Translations under genes and position numbers: made by a program | Shown here: in pieces, positions 9,591 to 15,619 of the stretch | Position numbering within the stretch: the stretch's first letter is position 1 | Layout of the letters: each line of letters starts with the position of its first letter | Notes under the pieces: generated by a model | Seen by the model: the letters and a program-made list of their open reading frames with translations, nothing else | The model's database searches: none | What the model was told of the DNA's origin: nothing | Assembly: GCA_002284615.2 (NCBI GenBank) | Contig: MU070918.1 | Coordinates: 1-21,991 of the forward strand | Direction of reading: 5' to 3' | DNA length: 21,991 nucleotides | Origin: Dunaliella salina | Lineage: Eukaryota; Chlorophyta; Chlorophyceae; Chlamydomonadales; Dunaliellaceae

Positions 9591-9800
9591 GTTGAATTCC
9601 GTTTGAATCAAACGGACTTCAAGCCGCCGCTTGAATCTACAACCCTATCAGTTGAAATGCGTTTGAATCAAATGGGTTTCAAGCTGCTGCTTGAATCTCT
9701 GAACCTGTCCGCTGAAATATGCTTGAATCAAATGCATTTCAAGCTGCCGCTTGAATCTACAAACTTGTCACCTGAAATGCGCTTGAATTAAGCGGCATTC
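9591..9800 (+). repeat. 60-bp tandem array, each unit with two palindromes
   Basis: Three full 60-bp units (9591-9650, 9651-9710, 9711-9770) and a partial fourth. Each contains an odd palindrome around TTTGAATCAAA, extended to CCGTTTGAATCAAACGG in unit 1, and a second inverted repeat TTCAAGC-NNNN-GCTTGAA whose 4-nt loop varies (CGCC, TGCT, TGCC) while the arms are constant. As 60 is divisible by three, a plus-strand frame stays open through the array with a 20-residue repeat (core RLNQMGFKLLLES), but this is probably a by-product of the period. Confidence 0.95.
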
Positions 9801-10160
9801 AAAGGGCATTCACATGGCACTTAAATGTGCCATTTGATTCAGCAGGATTTGTGCTTGATTGCCATTTGAATCAATTGTGTTTCATGAGCTCCCATGAGGA
9901 CGGGCAAGGTCAAGGGACATGAGGAAGTGAAGCATTCAATTCAAGTTGAATCCCATTTGAATAATACTTTGAATCAAGCGGCATTCAAACAGCATTCAAA
10001 CGGCATTCAAATGTGCCATTTGATTCAGCAGGATTTGTGCTTGATTGCCATCTGAATCAATGGTGTTTCATGAGCTCCCATGAGGATGGGCAAGGTCAAG
10101 GGGTGTGAGGAAGCGGGGCATTGAATCCTATTTGAAAGTAATTTGAATCTCCTAGAAATC
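9790..10160 (+). repeat. About 186-bp tandem duplication with TTTGAATCAA motifs
   Basis: Two units (about 9790-9975 and 9976-10160) share GATTCAGCAGGATTTGTGCT at 9836 and 10022 and the block TTTCATGAGCTCCCATGAGG. Each starts with several ATTCAAA elements and ends with TTTGAATC elements, so it is built from the same heptamer in both orientations as the neighbouring 60-bp array. Confidence 0.9.
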
Positions 10161-10189
10161 CAGTTGAATTGCCTTTGAATCAATTGGTA

Positions 10190-10440
10190 TCAGAAGGATG
10201 TGCTTTGCAAGGCTTTAAAATGTGTACAAGGTACACATGGTGTACAAGGTAACAATGATTGTTATCATTTTTCACATTCTTTGTTATTATCATTAAATTT
10301 TTTTGATAATATTATATGTATTTTTAGAAACAATAATAACACAAGCACTTTTGAGAACAGTTGGAGAAGTCCACGTGAGCTTGGTTGCGTGTGTTCGAAT
10401 TCTCCTTGTTGCGGTTTTTTACAATATGAAACACGCATTG
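10190..10440. other. AT-rich spacer interrupting the palindrome array
   Basis: Unlike its flanks, this stretch lacks the TTTGAAT motif. It holds a duplicated GTGTACAAGGTA (near 10221 and 10241) and an AT-rich run with several TTATCAT/GATAAT motifs. It may be an insertion into the array, but I could not find terminal repeats or a target duplication. Confidence 0.5.
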
Positions 10441-10755
10441 AATGTATTTAAATGGCGTTTGAATCATAGGGGGCACGTTTGAATGGCGTTTGAATCAAAC
10501 GGGGCATGCTTGAAACAGACGGGGCACACGGTTGAATGGCGTTTGAATCCAACTTGGAGCACACATTGAACGTATTTGAATGGCGTTTAAATCAAACGGG
10601 GTCCTGCCATGCTTGATTCAAAAGCACACCATTGAAACCCGTTTGAATCACGTTTGAAAGCCATTTGAATATTACTTTGAATCAAACGCTTTCAAACGGT
10701 GCATTCAAACGCGTTCAAACGAACTTCTCGTTTGAATCAAACGGGCTTCTGCCTT
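10441..10755 (+). repeat. Continuation of the TTTGAATCAAACGG palindrome cluster
   Basis: At least seven more copies of TTTGAATC or its complement, several as GTTTGAATCAAACGGGG, with shorter GTTTGAATGGCG units and a closing CGTTTGAATCAAACGGGC near 10729-10746. Spacing is irregular, unlike the regular 60-bp section upstream. Confidence 0.85.
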
Positions 10756-10818
10756 TAACAACTTTCCGACGAACTCATGTTGAGGTTTTGACAGCATGAC
10801 GATGGAATTTATTTGCAG

Positions 10819-11077
10819 GTTTGGTTAAACCACATTCTCAATCCCAAGGGATTTGAAGTGCAGCCAGACAGTTTGGGTTTTGGTGTTGCAAAAGGTGAGC
10901 TCGGAATAAAATGATGTGTCTCAAGATCTTGATGTTGGGAAAAAAATGAGACGTGTGGTAAGGCGAAGGAAGGTTACATCGCTTCATCCGCCTACAACCT
11001 AGATCATCATGCTTTACTCATTCTGGGTCAGCTCTTTTTCAGGTGAGGACCACAAGGGCAAATTGGAATTTTCATGA
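10819..11077 (+). CDS. Possible two-exon fragment of an abnormal-spindle (ASPM-like) gene
   Basis: Candidate exon 10819-10894 is preceded by TTTATTTGCAG and followed by GTGAGC. It reads VWLNHILNPKGFEV then QPDSLGFGVAK. A candidate 148-nt intron (10895-11042) ends in CTCTTTTTCAG. The next exon continues in phase with GEDHKGKLEFS and a TGA at 11075-11077. The W-(L/V)-N-x-(I/V)-L-x-P-x-x-F pattern resembles the segment preceding the calponin-homology domain of abnormal spindle proteins, which bind spindle-pole microtubules. That match is from motif memory only. ASPM proteins should continue far beyond this point, so an early stop implies a wrong second exon, a pseudogene or a chance match. The intron carries one member of a dispersed repeat (10968-10995). 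Upstream exons, if any, lie across the palindrome array. Confidence 0.33.
10968..10995 (+). repeat. Dispersed short repeat, member A
   Basis: GGAAGGTTACATCGC then ATCCGCCTAC matches members at 13001-13047 (inverted), 13482-13528, 14311-14359 and, partly, 18824-18843 (inverted). It lies inside the candidate intron of the ASPM-like fragment. Confidence 0.7.
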
Positions 11078-11207
11078 GGCACATCCCAGACAAAGCAAGC
11101 TCAAAGAGGAAGCTGTCACCATGATTGGTTGAGGAGGGAAACCATCAGTAAACACACATGTCATTTGTCATTGACTCCTAGACTGCAAATCAAGAAAATT
11201 TCGTCAC

Positions 11208-11370
11208 ACAAGGGTTCACAATGGCTAGCCTACAGCCCGAATGTCTGGCTGATCAGCCGCTGGTGAAACATACACAACCAGCTATCAAGGTTACAAGGGT
11301 TTACAATGTAAACCAACAGCCCGAATCTCTGGCTGGTCAGCCGCTGGTGAAACAACCAGCTATCAAGGTT
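11208..11370 (+). repeat. Tandem duplication of about 80 bp inside a short open frame
   Basis: Unit 1 (11208-11292) and unit 2 (11293-11370) share ACAAGGGTT(C/T)ACAATG, CAGCCCGAAT, CAGCCGCTGGTGAAAC and ACCAGCTATCAAGGTT. A plus-strand frame from ATG 11221 to a TAA at 11479-11481 (86 codons) contains both copies as LADQPLVKHTQPAIKV and LAGQPLVKQPAIKV. I do not recognise this peptide. An 85- versus 78-bp unit difference keeps neither frame nor length constant in an obvious way, so coding is unproven. Confidence 0.8.
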
Positions 11371-11481
11371 AACATGTTAACAAGACCAGTTTCTACAATG
11401 ACTTTGTTGCTAGGACCCACTGGAGAGTGTCAGGGACATGAGCAAGAAAAATTCCAGCCAAACATGAATGATGATGCATAA

Positions 11482-11983
11482 GGTTTGACGGGCACCTGGT
11501 AAAACACCTGCATCTACCCGTTAACTGCTCAGCACAGCAGCCTGGTAACGGCAGTCATCGTCCAAAAACCCACCACGATCTCCCAGAAAAAGGCCTGGTA
11601 TAATTGTTTCAGCAATAGTCCACCAACCAGGCGAACGCATGAGATCCACAGGAAAAAACATTCCGCACCACAGTCCAGACTTGGCCTCCTGATGGAGCAC
11701 TCCTGTCCTGACACCCCGTGCAAAGAGGCCAGCCAGAAGATAGTCCACAGAACACCAGAGCCACGGTCCTTTTGCATGCAGCAAAGCATGTCACGCTTGC
11801 ACAATATGCTTGCATCATGGTTTACATGGTTTACATGAGGAATTAAGCCTTTAGCCAGCAAGTTTGGCTGCTCAGCCTTTTTAGCCAAATGAACCTGAGC
11901 AAGAAATGTAAAGCTGTTTCACTTGCGTAGGTAGAGGAAAAAATGTGCACATGGCAAACATGTGTAACTCAAGGCAGACTTAG
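11482..11983. other. No gene supported
   Basis: A minus-strand frame of 119 codons (11529-11888) is open and hydrophobic towards its end but matches nothing I know and has no supporting splice or start context. TGGTTTACA is duplicated back to back near 11818-11836. Confidence 0.4.
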
Positions 11984-12073
11984 ATGTTTTTGCCTGCACC
12001 ACTAGCACCTCAAGCTCCCACCCAGCAACAGCAGGACAACCCCGCCTCTATGCACTTCAACCCCCTCTTCCAG

Positions 12074-12111
<38 letters not shown>

Positions 12112-12397
12112 ACAGCAAGACAATCCCCCTTTCAAGCACCCCAACCCCCTCTTCCAGCAGCAGCAGTCAGCCCTTCCCCGCACCACAGACCAAACCCCCT
12201 CTCCAGCACACCCAGCGACAACAGCAGCTCCAGCAGGTCGCAAGCATAACGTGTTCAAGCGACAAAACCACCCTTCCCTGTCGACAGCAGCGAGAACACC
12301 TGGGCAGCACATGGCAGGTCAAGCAGCAAGCGTAGAACAACTGAGCAGAGGTCGAGCACGCCAGATTGCGCGAAGTATGGGACTTTCATATGGGTAG
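11984..12397 (+). CDS. Gln-rich hypothetical protein or terminal exon
   Basis: A 137-codon frame from ATG 11984-11986 to TAG 12395-12397. An in-frame TAG lies directly upstream of the ATG. Alternatively the frame begins at a 3' splice site (TTTTTGCCTGCACCACTAG, ending at 12004). The N-terminal half carries a duplicated unit, QDNPASMHFNPLF and QDNPPFKHPNPLF, each followed by poly-Gln (about 16 and 4 residues). The C-terminal half is Pro/Thr/Ala-rich then basic (SRGRARQIARSMGLSYG). No domain, signal peptide or membrane segment is seen. The stop codon falls inside the first unit of the 27-bp minisatellite that follows. It could be a disordered protein, the end of a larger spliced gene, or a transposon gag-like remnant; function unknown. 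Confidence 0.35.
12071..12118 (+). repeat. CAG/CAA trinucleotide tract (poly-Gln)
   Basis: About 15 CAG/CAA codons in frame with the Gln-rich open frame; a short second CAG run lies near 12155-12166. Confidence 0.95.
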
Positions 12398-12518
12398 CTG
12401 CCCTGAAAGCATGTCCATGGGTAGCTGCCCTGAAAGCATGTCCATGGGTAGCTGCCNTGAAAGCATGTCCATGGGTAGCTGCCCTGAAAGCATGCCCAGG
12501 GGTAGCTGCCCTGAAAGC
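12392..12518 (+). repeat. 27-bp minisatellite, about 4.7 units
   Basis: Units at 12392, 12419, 12446 and 12473 plus a partial unit at 12500 share GGGTAGCTGCCCTGAAAGCA followed by TGTCCAT. The last full unit has TGCCCAG instead. Bases 12457 and 12527 are undetermined, consistent with difficulty in assembling the repeat. One plus-strand frame gives a nine-residue repeat (MGSCPESMS), which follows from 27 being divisible by three. Confidence 0.97.
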
Positions 12519-12540
12519 CTTATTGGNAGACCTGGACAGT

Positions 12541-13000
12541 GGGACGGCAGAGTGACCAATGCAGAGTTACCCAAGGGATCCTTATAGATGGTTTCATCCA
12601 AGCTTTTGAGTGTGGGTTGAGAGGAGCAAACGTGAATGCCAGGTATTGCTTAAAATTCAAGTTAACGTGGAGCTTCCCATGAGCATGTGCTCTCAGGCTG
12701 TTGCTGTAGTTCCTTCCATACCATAAAACATTGCAATAGGGTGTTGGAGTTTGGAGGAGACTGTTTGCCAAACATTTGCAAATCTGCATTTGACCATCTC
12801 TTTCCTTGCACTCTGTTCTCTGAACATCTGGAGTTACGAGTCAAACATATGAGCATTCAGGTTAAGACTTCTTGTGCCATTTTCTCAGTGCTTACTTGGA
12901 GAACCTCTGCTTTATGTGGTACTTTCGAGTGCATGTTTCTCAACAGTTGACATTTCTATACACATTTTCGAAGACTTGTCTAGTTCCAGGTCTGTGTTTC
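12541..13000. other. No gene seen
   Basis: Short open frames only, with no recognisable motif, repeat or RNA signature. Confidence 0.5.
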
Positions 13001-13047
13001 CGCTCAGCTGCCCTCGTAGGCGGATATAGCGATGTAACCTTACCTTA
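13001..13047 (-). repeat. Dispersed short repeat, member B (left inverted arm)
   Basis: CGCTCAGCTGCCCTCGTAGG then CGGATATAGCGATGTAACC and TTACCTTA. It is the near-perfect reverse complement of 13482-13528, so the two flank 13048-13481 head to head. Weaker similarity continues outward from both arms (AAACACA..CTAGACAA), whereas the CCTTACCTTA side is a sharp edge. This suggests two separate elements in opposite orientation more than one TIR transposon. Confidence 0.85.
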
Positions 13048-13481
13048 GATGTTTTTAATCAAAGCAGCAAACATAGGGATTTGAATGTCTCTTTATGTGG
13101 AAGGGGGATGATATCAGCATCTAGAAACACCATGTATGAACAGCAGTTCAGATCTGAAAGCATCACCAAGAAAGCAACATGTCCAACACTGTGTGCAAAT
13201 AGCGAGCACCTAGCGTCACCAGAGAGAGCAACATGACCAGCTCCGCGTTTGTCACTAGAACAGGCTCAGGACACACCAAGAGACTCCAGGGACCCATGAG
13301 AAAGACCAGCACCGCAGCATGAACGACAATATGCTTGCATCAGTCAGTCACTCCCCACGCTCTACTCCTTCTGTTGCTGCTTTTTCTTCTTGCCCTTCCT
13401 TTGAGGGAGGGCTATATATTCAAACGATGCTGTTGCCTGGGGCTCACATGTGAGGGCCGCCGTCGTTGGTGCCAAGTCTTG
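13048..13481. other. Sequence between inverted repeat arms; no gene seen
   Basis: The 434 bases enclosed by arms B and C hold no convincing open frame and no transposase motif. They contain a short direct repeat of CACCA(G/A)(G/A)A(G/A)AGCAACATG near 13162-13181 and 13216-13234. Confidence 0.5.
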
Positions 13482-13528
13482 TAAGGTAAGGTTACACGCT
13501 ATATCCGCCTTCAAGGGCAGCTGAGCGG
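13482..13528 (+). repeat. Dispersed short repeat, member C (right inverted arm)
   Basis: TAAGGTAAGGTTACACGCTA then TATCCGCCTTCAAGGGCAG and CTGAGCGG, the inverse of 13001-13047 and similar to 14311-14359. It directly precedes the plus-strand LINE C-terminal fragment. Confidence 0.85.
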
Positions 13529-13576
13529 AAAACACACCAACCTAGACAAAAAAAGGAAGCAGGGCTCGAAATGTGA

Positions 13577-13801
13577 AAACAAAGTCTTGCTCTGAGTTCA
13601 GAAGAGCCATATGCTGGAAGGAATACACACACAGTCACTCTGTCTGAAGAAGTTAGTGTCCAGGGTGTGCAGGAGTTCCTCTTGCAACACAACAACAAGC
13701 TTTATTTGTTTATTTCTGAGCTTATGGATATTTGGTTGGCTGGCGAGGACCAGTCACAGGCCGATCAGTCAAAAAATCTGGCTGAAGATCCCCAAATGTA
13801 A
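13577..13801 (+). pseudogene. Second copy of the LINE ORF C-terminus, inverted relative to the main LINE
   Basis: An open frame of 74 codons without an ATG, from after a TGA (13574-13576) to a TAA (13799-13801). Its second half reads SVQGVQEFLLQHNNKLYLF, then ISELMDIWLAGEDQSQADQ and NLAEDPQM. The same sequence occurs on the minus strand at 14606-14776 as SVQAVHDFLLQHNNKL and FISEFMDIMLAGEDQSQADQ, where it is in frame with the LINE reverse transcriptase once the hAT-like insertion is discounted. The copies share about 145 bp. After the stop comes an (AAATGT)n tail (13794-13815), the kind of short tandem end seen at many LINE 3' ends. Homology upstream stops near SVQ, so this is probably a 5'-truncated or recombined copy. 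Confidence 0.7.
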
Positions 13802-13815
13802 ATGTAAATGTAAAT
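13794..13815 (+). repeat. (AAATGT)n short tandem, possible LINE 3' tail
   Basis: Three AAATGT units plus a partial one, overlapping and following the stop of the plus-strand LINE fragment. The position fits a LINE 3' terminal repeat. Confidence 0.7.
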
Positions 13816-13948
13816 CTGTCTGAAGAGGAATGCGAAGTCAAGCACAATTTCAACTAGGTTGCACCGACTGCTTGTACGGTAAATCTTGTAAATCCCCGGC
13901 CATTGGTGCCAAATATTGTGAATTCCCGGCCCCCCTTGCTCCACCAAC

Positions 13949-14152
13949 TTACTTCTCTTGGCTCCTTGCTTTCTGATTGACGCGCTTGAGCTGGCGGGGG
14001 GTCATCAGAGGCTGAGGTAGGTCGCCCTCGCAAGCCAGCCAGGACACTAGCAACCTGCAGGCATACTCGTGACCGTCTATCTTGCTTGCTTCCTCGGCAG
14101 GGGAATGCTGCAACACTGCTGCAACATGCCGCCGTCCCATGACAAAGCACAT
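13949..14152 (-). CDS. Hypothetical small protein or exon
   Basis: A 67-codon minus-strand frame with an ATG after several stops, reading RRHVAAVLQHSPAEEASKID, then YACRLLVSWLACEGDLPQP and RVNQKARSQEK, ending in TAA. The last codons overlap a strong 5' splice-like site (GAGAA followed by GTAAGT), so it could be an exon instead. Composition looks protein-like (mixed charged and hydrophobic, basic end) but I recognise no family. A second frame on the same strand (13854-14174) is also open, which weakens the case. Confidence 0.15.
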   Translation of the reverse strand: MCFVMGRRHVAAVLQHSPAEEASKIDGHEYACRLLVSWLACEGDLPQPLMTPRQLKRVNQKARSQEK

Positions 14153-14310
14153 GTCTCCTCATTATTGTACTCAATCAAGCATCTTGTCAACTAAGCTGTG
14201 CATGTTCAGCTACAAAGAGAGGGAAACATCGCAAATTTTTTGATAACAACCTTGAGGGAGGACTTAAGGCCCGGCTGGTAAGCTGAGTGCTCATCTGAAC
14301 AGGCATGCCA

Positions 14311-14359
14311 AAAGGTAATGTTACATTGTTTTAGTCGCCTACAAGGGCAGCTGAGCAGA
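14311..14359 (+). repeat. Dispersed short repeat, member D
   Basis: AAAGGTAATGTTACATTG, then TAGTCGCCTACAAGGGCAG and CTGAGCAG, in the orientation of member C. Similarity continues for some 60 bp downstream (AAGCAG-GCTC-AA-TG block). Confidence 0.75.
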
Positions 14360-14599
14360 AACAAGAGGCCTGTAACCAGACCAGTCCAGGCAAAATTTAA
14401 GCAGTGCTCTAAGTGCGGCATTTTGAGGATGCAGACATGAACTCCGCTGATGCTAAGACAGCATTTTGGTTCACGCAGTCTCCAAGGCGTGTTTGACTAC
14501 CTAGAGGTGCACTGTGGAGCAAATGATGCAACTGAGTGCGCAAATCTGTCAGATCTTGAGAAAAGCACCCCATGATAATGTGTCCTTCGTCTTGCACGC

Positions 14600-14819
14600 T
14601 GAATCGGATAAAGATTTACAGATTTAAATGGGAAACCTTCAGCCAGCTTGTTTGACTGATCGGCCTGTGACTGGTCCTCGCCAGCCAACATAATATCCAT
14701 AAACTCAGAAATGAACAAAGCTTGTTGTTGTGTTGCAAGAGGAAATCATGCACAGCCTGGACACTACCTTGCTGTAAATAAGGTTGTTCCATTGGAAAAA
14801 CACCAGAGAAGCAGTTGAA
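14600..14819 (-). pseudogene. LINE ORF C-terminal part, beyond the hAT-like insertion
   Basis: With the hAT-like element and one target duplication set aside, the LINE frame runs without a break from LRSKYAYL at the right junction into FNCFSGVFPMEQPYLQQG on this side, then VQAVHDFLLQHNNKL. A 4-nt deletion relative to the plus-strand copy at 13577-13801 then shifts the frame, and the conserved text continues as FISEFMDIMLAGEDQSQADQ and NKLAEG. The function of this C-terminal region is unknown. Its preservation in two copies shows it belongs to the LINE protein and not to a neighbouring gene. The 3' end is set where similarity between the copies ends. Confidence 0.8.
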
Positions 14820-14827
14820 CAGGGAAG
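14820..14827. repeat. Left 8-bp target-site duplication of hAT-like element 1
   Basis: CAGGGAAG, matching CAGGTAAG at 15612-15619 in 7 of 8 positions. An 8-bp duplication is the hAT hallmark. Confidence 0.8.
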
Positions 14828-14969
14828 CAGGGTTGCCTCGCTCAGGGGTTTGACAAATTAAATTTGCGAACAGTTCGGTAAAGTTCGTGATTCGACGGAT
14901 TGTTTGAACGAGCGTTTGCCTGCAGGCAGGAGGCAAGGGAAGGAGGTGACAACTACACCTCGAGGTGAG

Positions 14970-14974
14970 CTCAA
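14970..14974. repeat. Left 5-bp target-site duplication of the TRIM element
   Basis: CTCAA immediately before the LTR; the identical CTCAA follows the other LTR at 15345-15349. Five bases is the usual duplication for LTR elements. Confidence 0.85.
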
Positions 14975-15043
14975 TGTTAAGTGCGAAAAGGGACTTCAAA
15001 TGGCGGAACTGCCAATCATCACATATATTAACCGGACGCAACA
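14975..15043 (-). repeat. TRIM 3' LTR (69 bp)
   Basis: TGTTAAG..GCAACA. It lacks the GAT triplet present in the other LTR and differs from it at four further positions. Confidence 0.85.
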
Positions 15044-15055
15044 CTCCCCCCCACC
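15044..15055 (-). promoter_or_regulatory. TRIM polypurine tract
   Basis: GGTGGGGGGGAG on the minus strand directly abuts the 3' LTR, the position where plus-strand DNA synthesis is primed in LTR elements. Confidence 0.75.
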
Positions 15056-15187
15056 TGGTCCAATCCGTCCTCGGATTGCCAGTGAGGCGGGAAAGGCCGG
15101 CGCGCATCATGCGTGGAGTGAGATGACTTCATCATTCCTTGGGGCTTGCACATCACTGAAGTCCAGGGGTTGCCCTTTCCACACTGG

Positions 15188-15204
15188 CCAGGATTAAAAC
15201 CTGG
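15188..15204 (-). other. T-arm-like hairpin inside the TRIM
   Basis: CCAGG and CCTGG form a 5-bp stem with a 7-nt loop (TTTTAAT on the minus strand), resembling a tRNA T-arm with a degenerate B box. The rest of a tRNA cannot be folded convincingly. Confidence 0.4.
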
Positions 15205-15255
15205 GACCTCACGCTTATAAGTGGAAGGCATCTGTGACTCTGTCACGGGGTTCCA

Positions 15256-15271
15256 CCCAGCTTCGCTGCCA
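15256..15271 (-). promoter_or_regulatory. TRIM primer-binding site
   Basis: TGGCAGCGAAGCTGGG on the minus strand, one base inside the 5' LTR. Pairing with a tRNA 3' end (complement ..TTCGCTGCCA) is inferred. Complementarity may extend through TGGAACCCC into the T-arm of the same tRNA. Which tRNA is unknown. Confidence 0.7.
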
Positions 15272-15272
15272 A

Positions 15273-15344
15273 TGTTAAGCGCGAAAAGGGACTTCGAATG
15301 ATGGCGGAACTGGCAATCATCACATATATTAACCGGACGTAACA
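15273..15344 (-). repeat. TRIM 5' LTR (72 bp)
   Basis: TGTTAAG..GTAACA; followed at 15345-15349 by the right copy of the CTCAA target duplication. Confidence 0.85.
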
Positions 15345-15611
15345 CTCAACCTTCTATACCCCCTCTCCTCCTCAGCCCCTTTTGCATAAATGATGATGGG
15401 GAAAACAAGGGACTTATTGTTGTCAGTCGGGGGGGGTGTATGGGCTCTAAGGGGGTGTCAAGCTGGTGTCAAGGGGGTGTTTAGGGGATGTCAAGGGTCC
15501 ATTTTTGGCAGAAGGCATAAAGTTCTTCGAACTGACAACTTAAAGTTTGCGAACAGTTTGAAAAAATTCGAGTTCTCGAACAGTTCAAAGTTCTCAAAAT
15601 AGGCAACCCTG

Positions 15612-15619
15612 CAGGTAAG
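15612..15619. repeat. Right 8-bp target-site duplication of hAT-like element 1
   Basis: CAGGTAAG. On the minus strand it reads as LINE coding sequence (end of SKYAYL). Confidence 0.8.

Larger units (their letters stand above)
14975..15344 (-). mobile_element. TRIM: complete miniature LTR retrotransposon (370 bp)
   Basis: Two direct repeats of 69 bp (14975-15043) and 72 bp (15273-15344) start TGTT and end AACA, the standard LTR ends, and are flanked by a perfect CTCAA duplication. Read on the minus strand, the right repeat is the 5' LTR. One base after it comes TGGCAGCGAAGCTGGG, whose complement ends in CCA as a tRNA 3' end does (primer-binding site). Just before the 3' LTR is the purine tract GGTGGGGGGGAG. 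The 229-bp interior has no open frame of note, so it depends on enzymes from an autonomous element. The LTRs differ at four bases and one 3-bp gap, so insertion was not recent. It is nested in hAT-like element 1. Confidence 0.85.
14828..15611. mobile_element. hAT-like miniature element 1 (784 bp) inserted in the LINE
   Basis: The termini are perfect 11-bp inverted repeats, CAGGGTTGCCT and AGGCAACCCTG, the CAGGG start being typical of hAT elements. Eight-base flanking duplications differ at one base. Removing element plus one duplication restores the LINE reading frame, which is independent proof of insertion. Sub-terminal regions hold repeated GCGAACAGTT and TTCGAA-type motifs, as expected for transposase binding, but there is no transposase, so it is non-autonomous. 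It aligns with the element at 20576-20979 over its left part (GTTTGACAAA near the end, GTTTGCCTGC, then a purine-rich stretch) and loosely at its right (TTTTTGGCA). The extra length is a nested TRIM at 14975-15344. Confidence 0.82.

Noticed and set aside
9591..9800. CRISPR-like regular repeats
   Set aside because: The 60-bp units are contiguous and similar throughout, with no unique spacers, in a eukaryotic context.
10185..10194. TGGTATCAGA, identical to the start of a tRNA-iMet primer-binding site of plant copia elements
   Set aside because: It lies in the palindrome array with no LTR end before it and the match stops after ten bases.
10363..10405. tRNA-like sequence with GTTCGAATTCTCC and matching GGAGAA
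   Set aside because: The pairing GGAGAA/TTCTCC spans only about 43 nt and no T-stem or D-arm forms, so it is not a tRNA gene.
15188..15250. tRNA gene or tRNA-derived SINE inside the 14975-15344 segment
   Set aside because: The flanking 70-bp direct repeats with TGTT/AACA ends, primer-binding site, polypurine tract and CTCAA duplication explain the segment better as a TRIM; only a T-arm-like hairpin remains of the tRNA idea.
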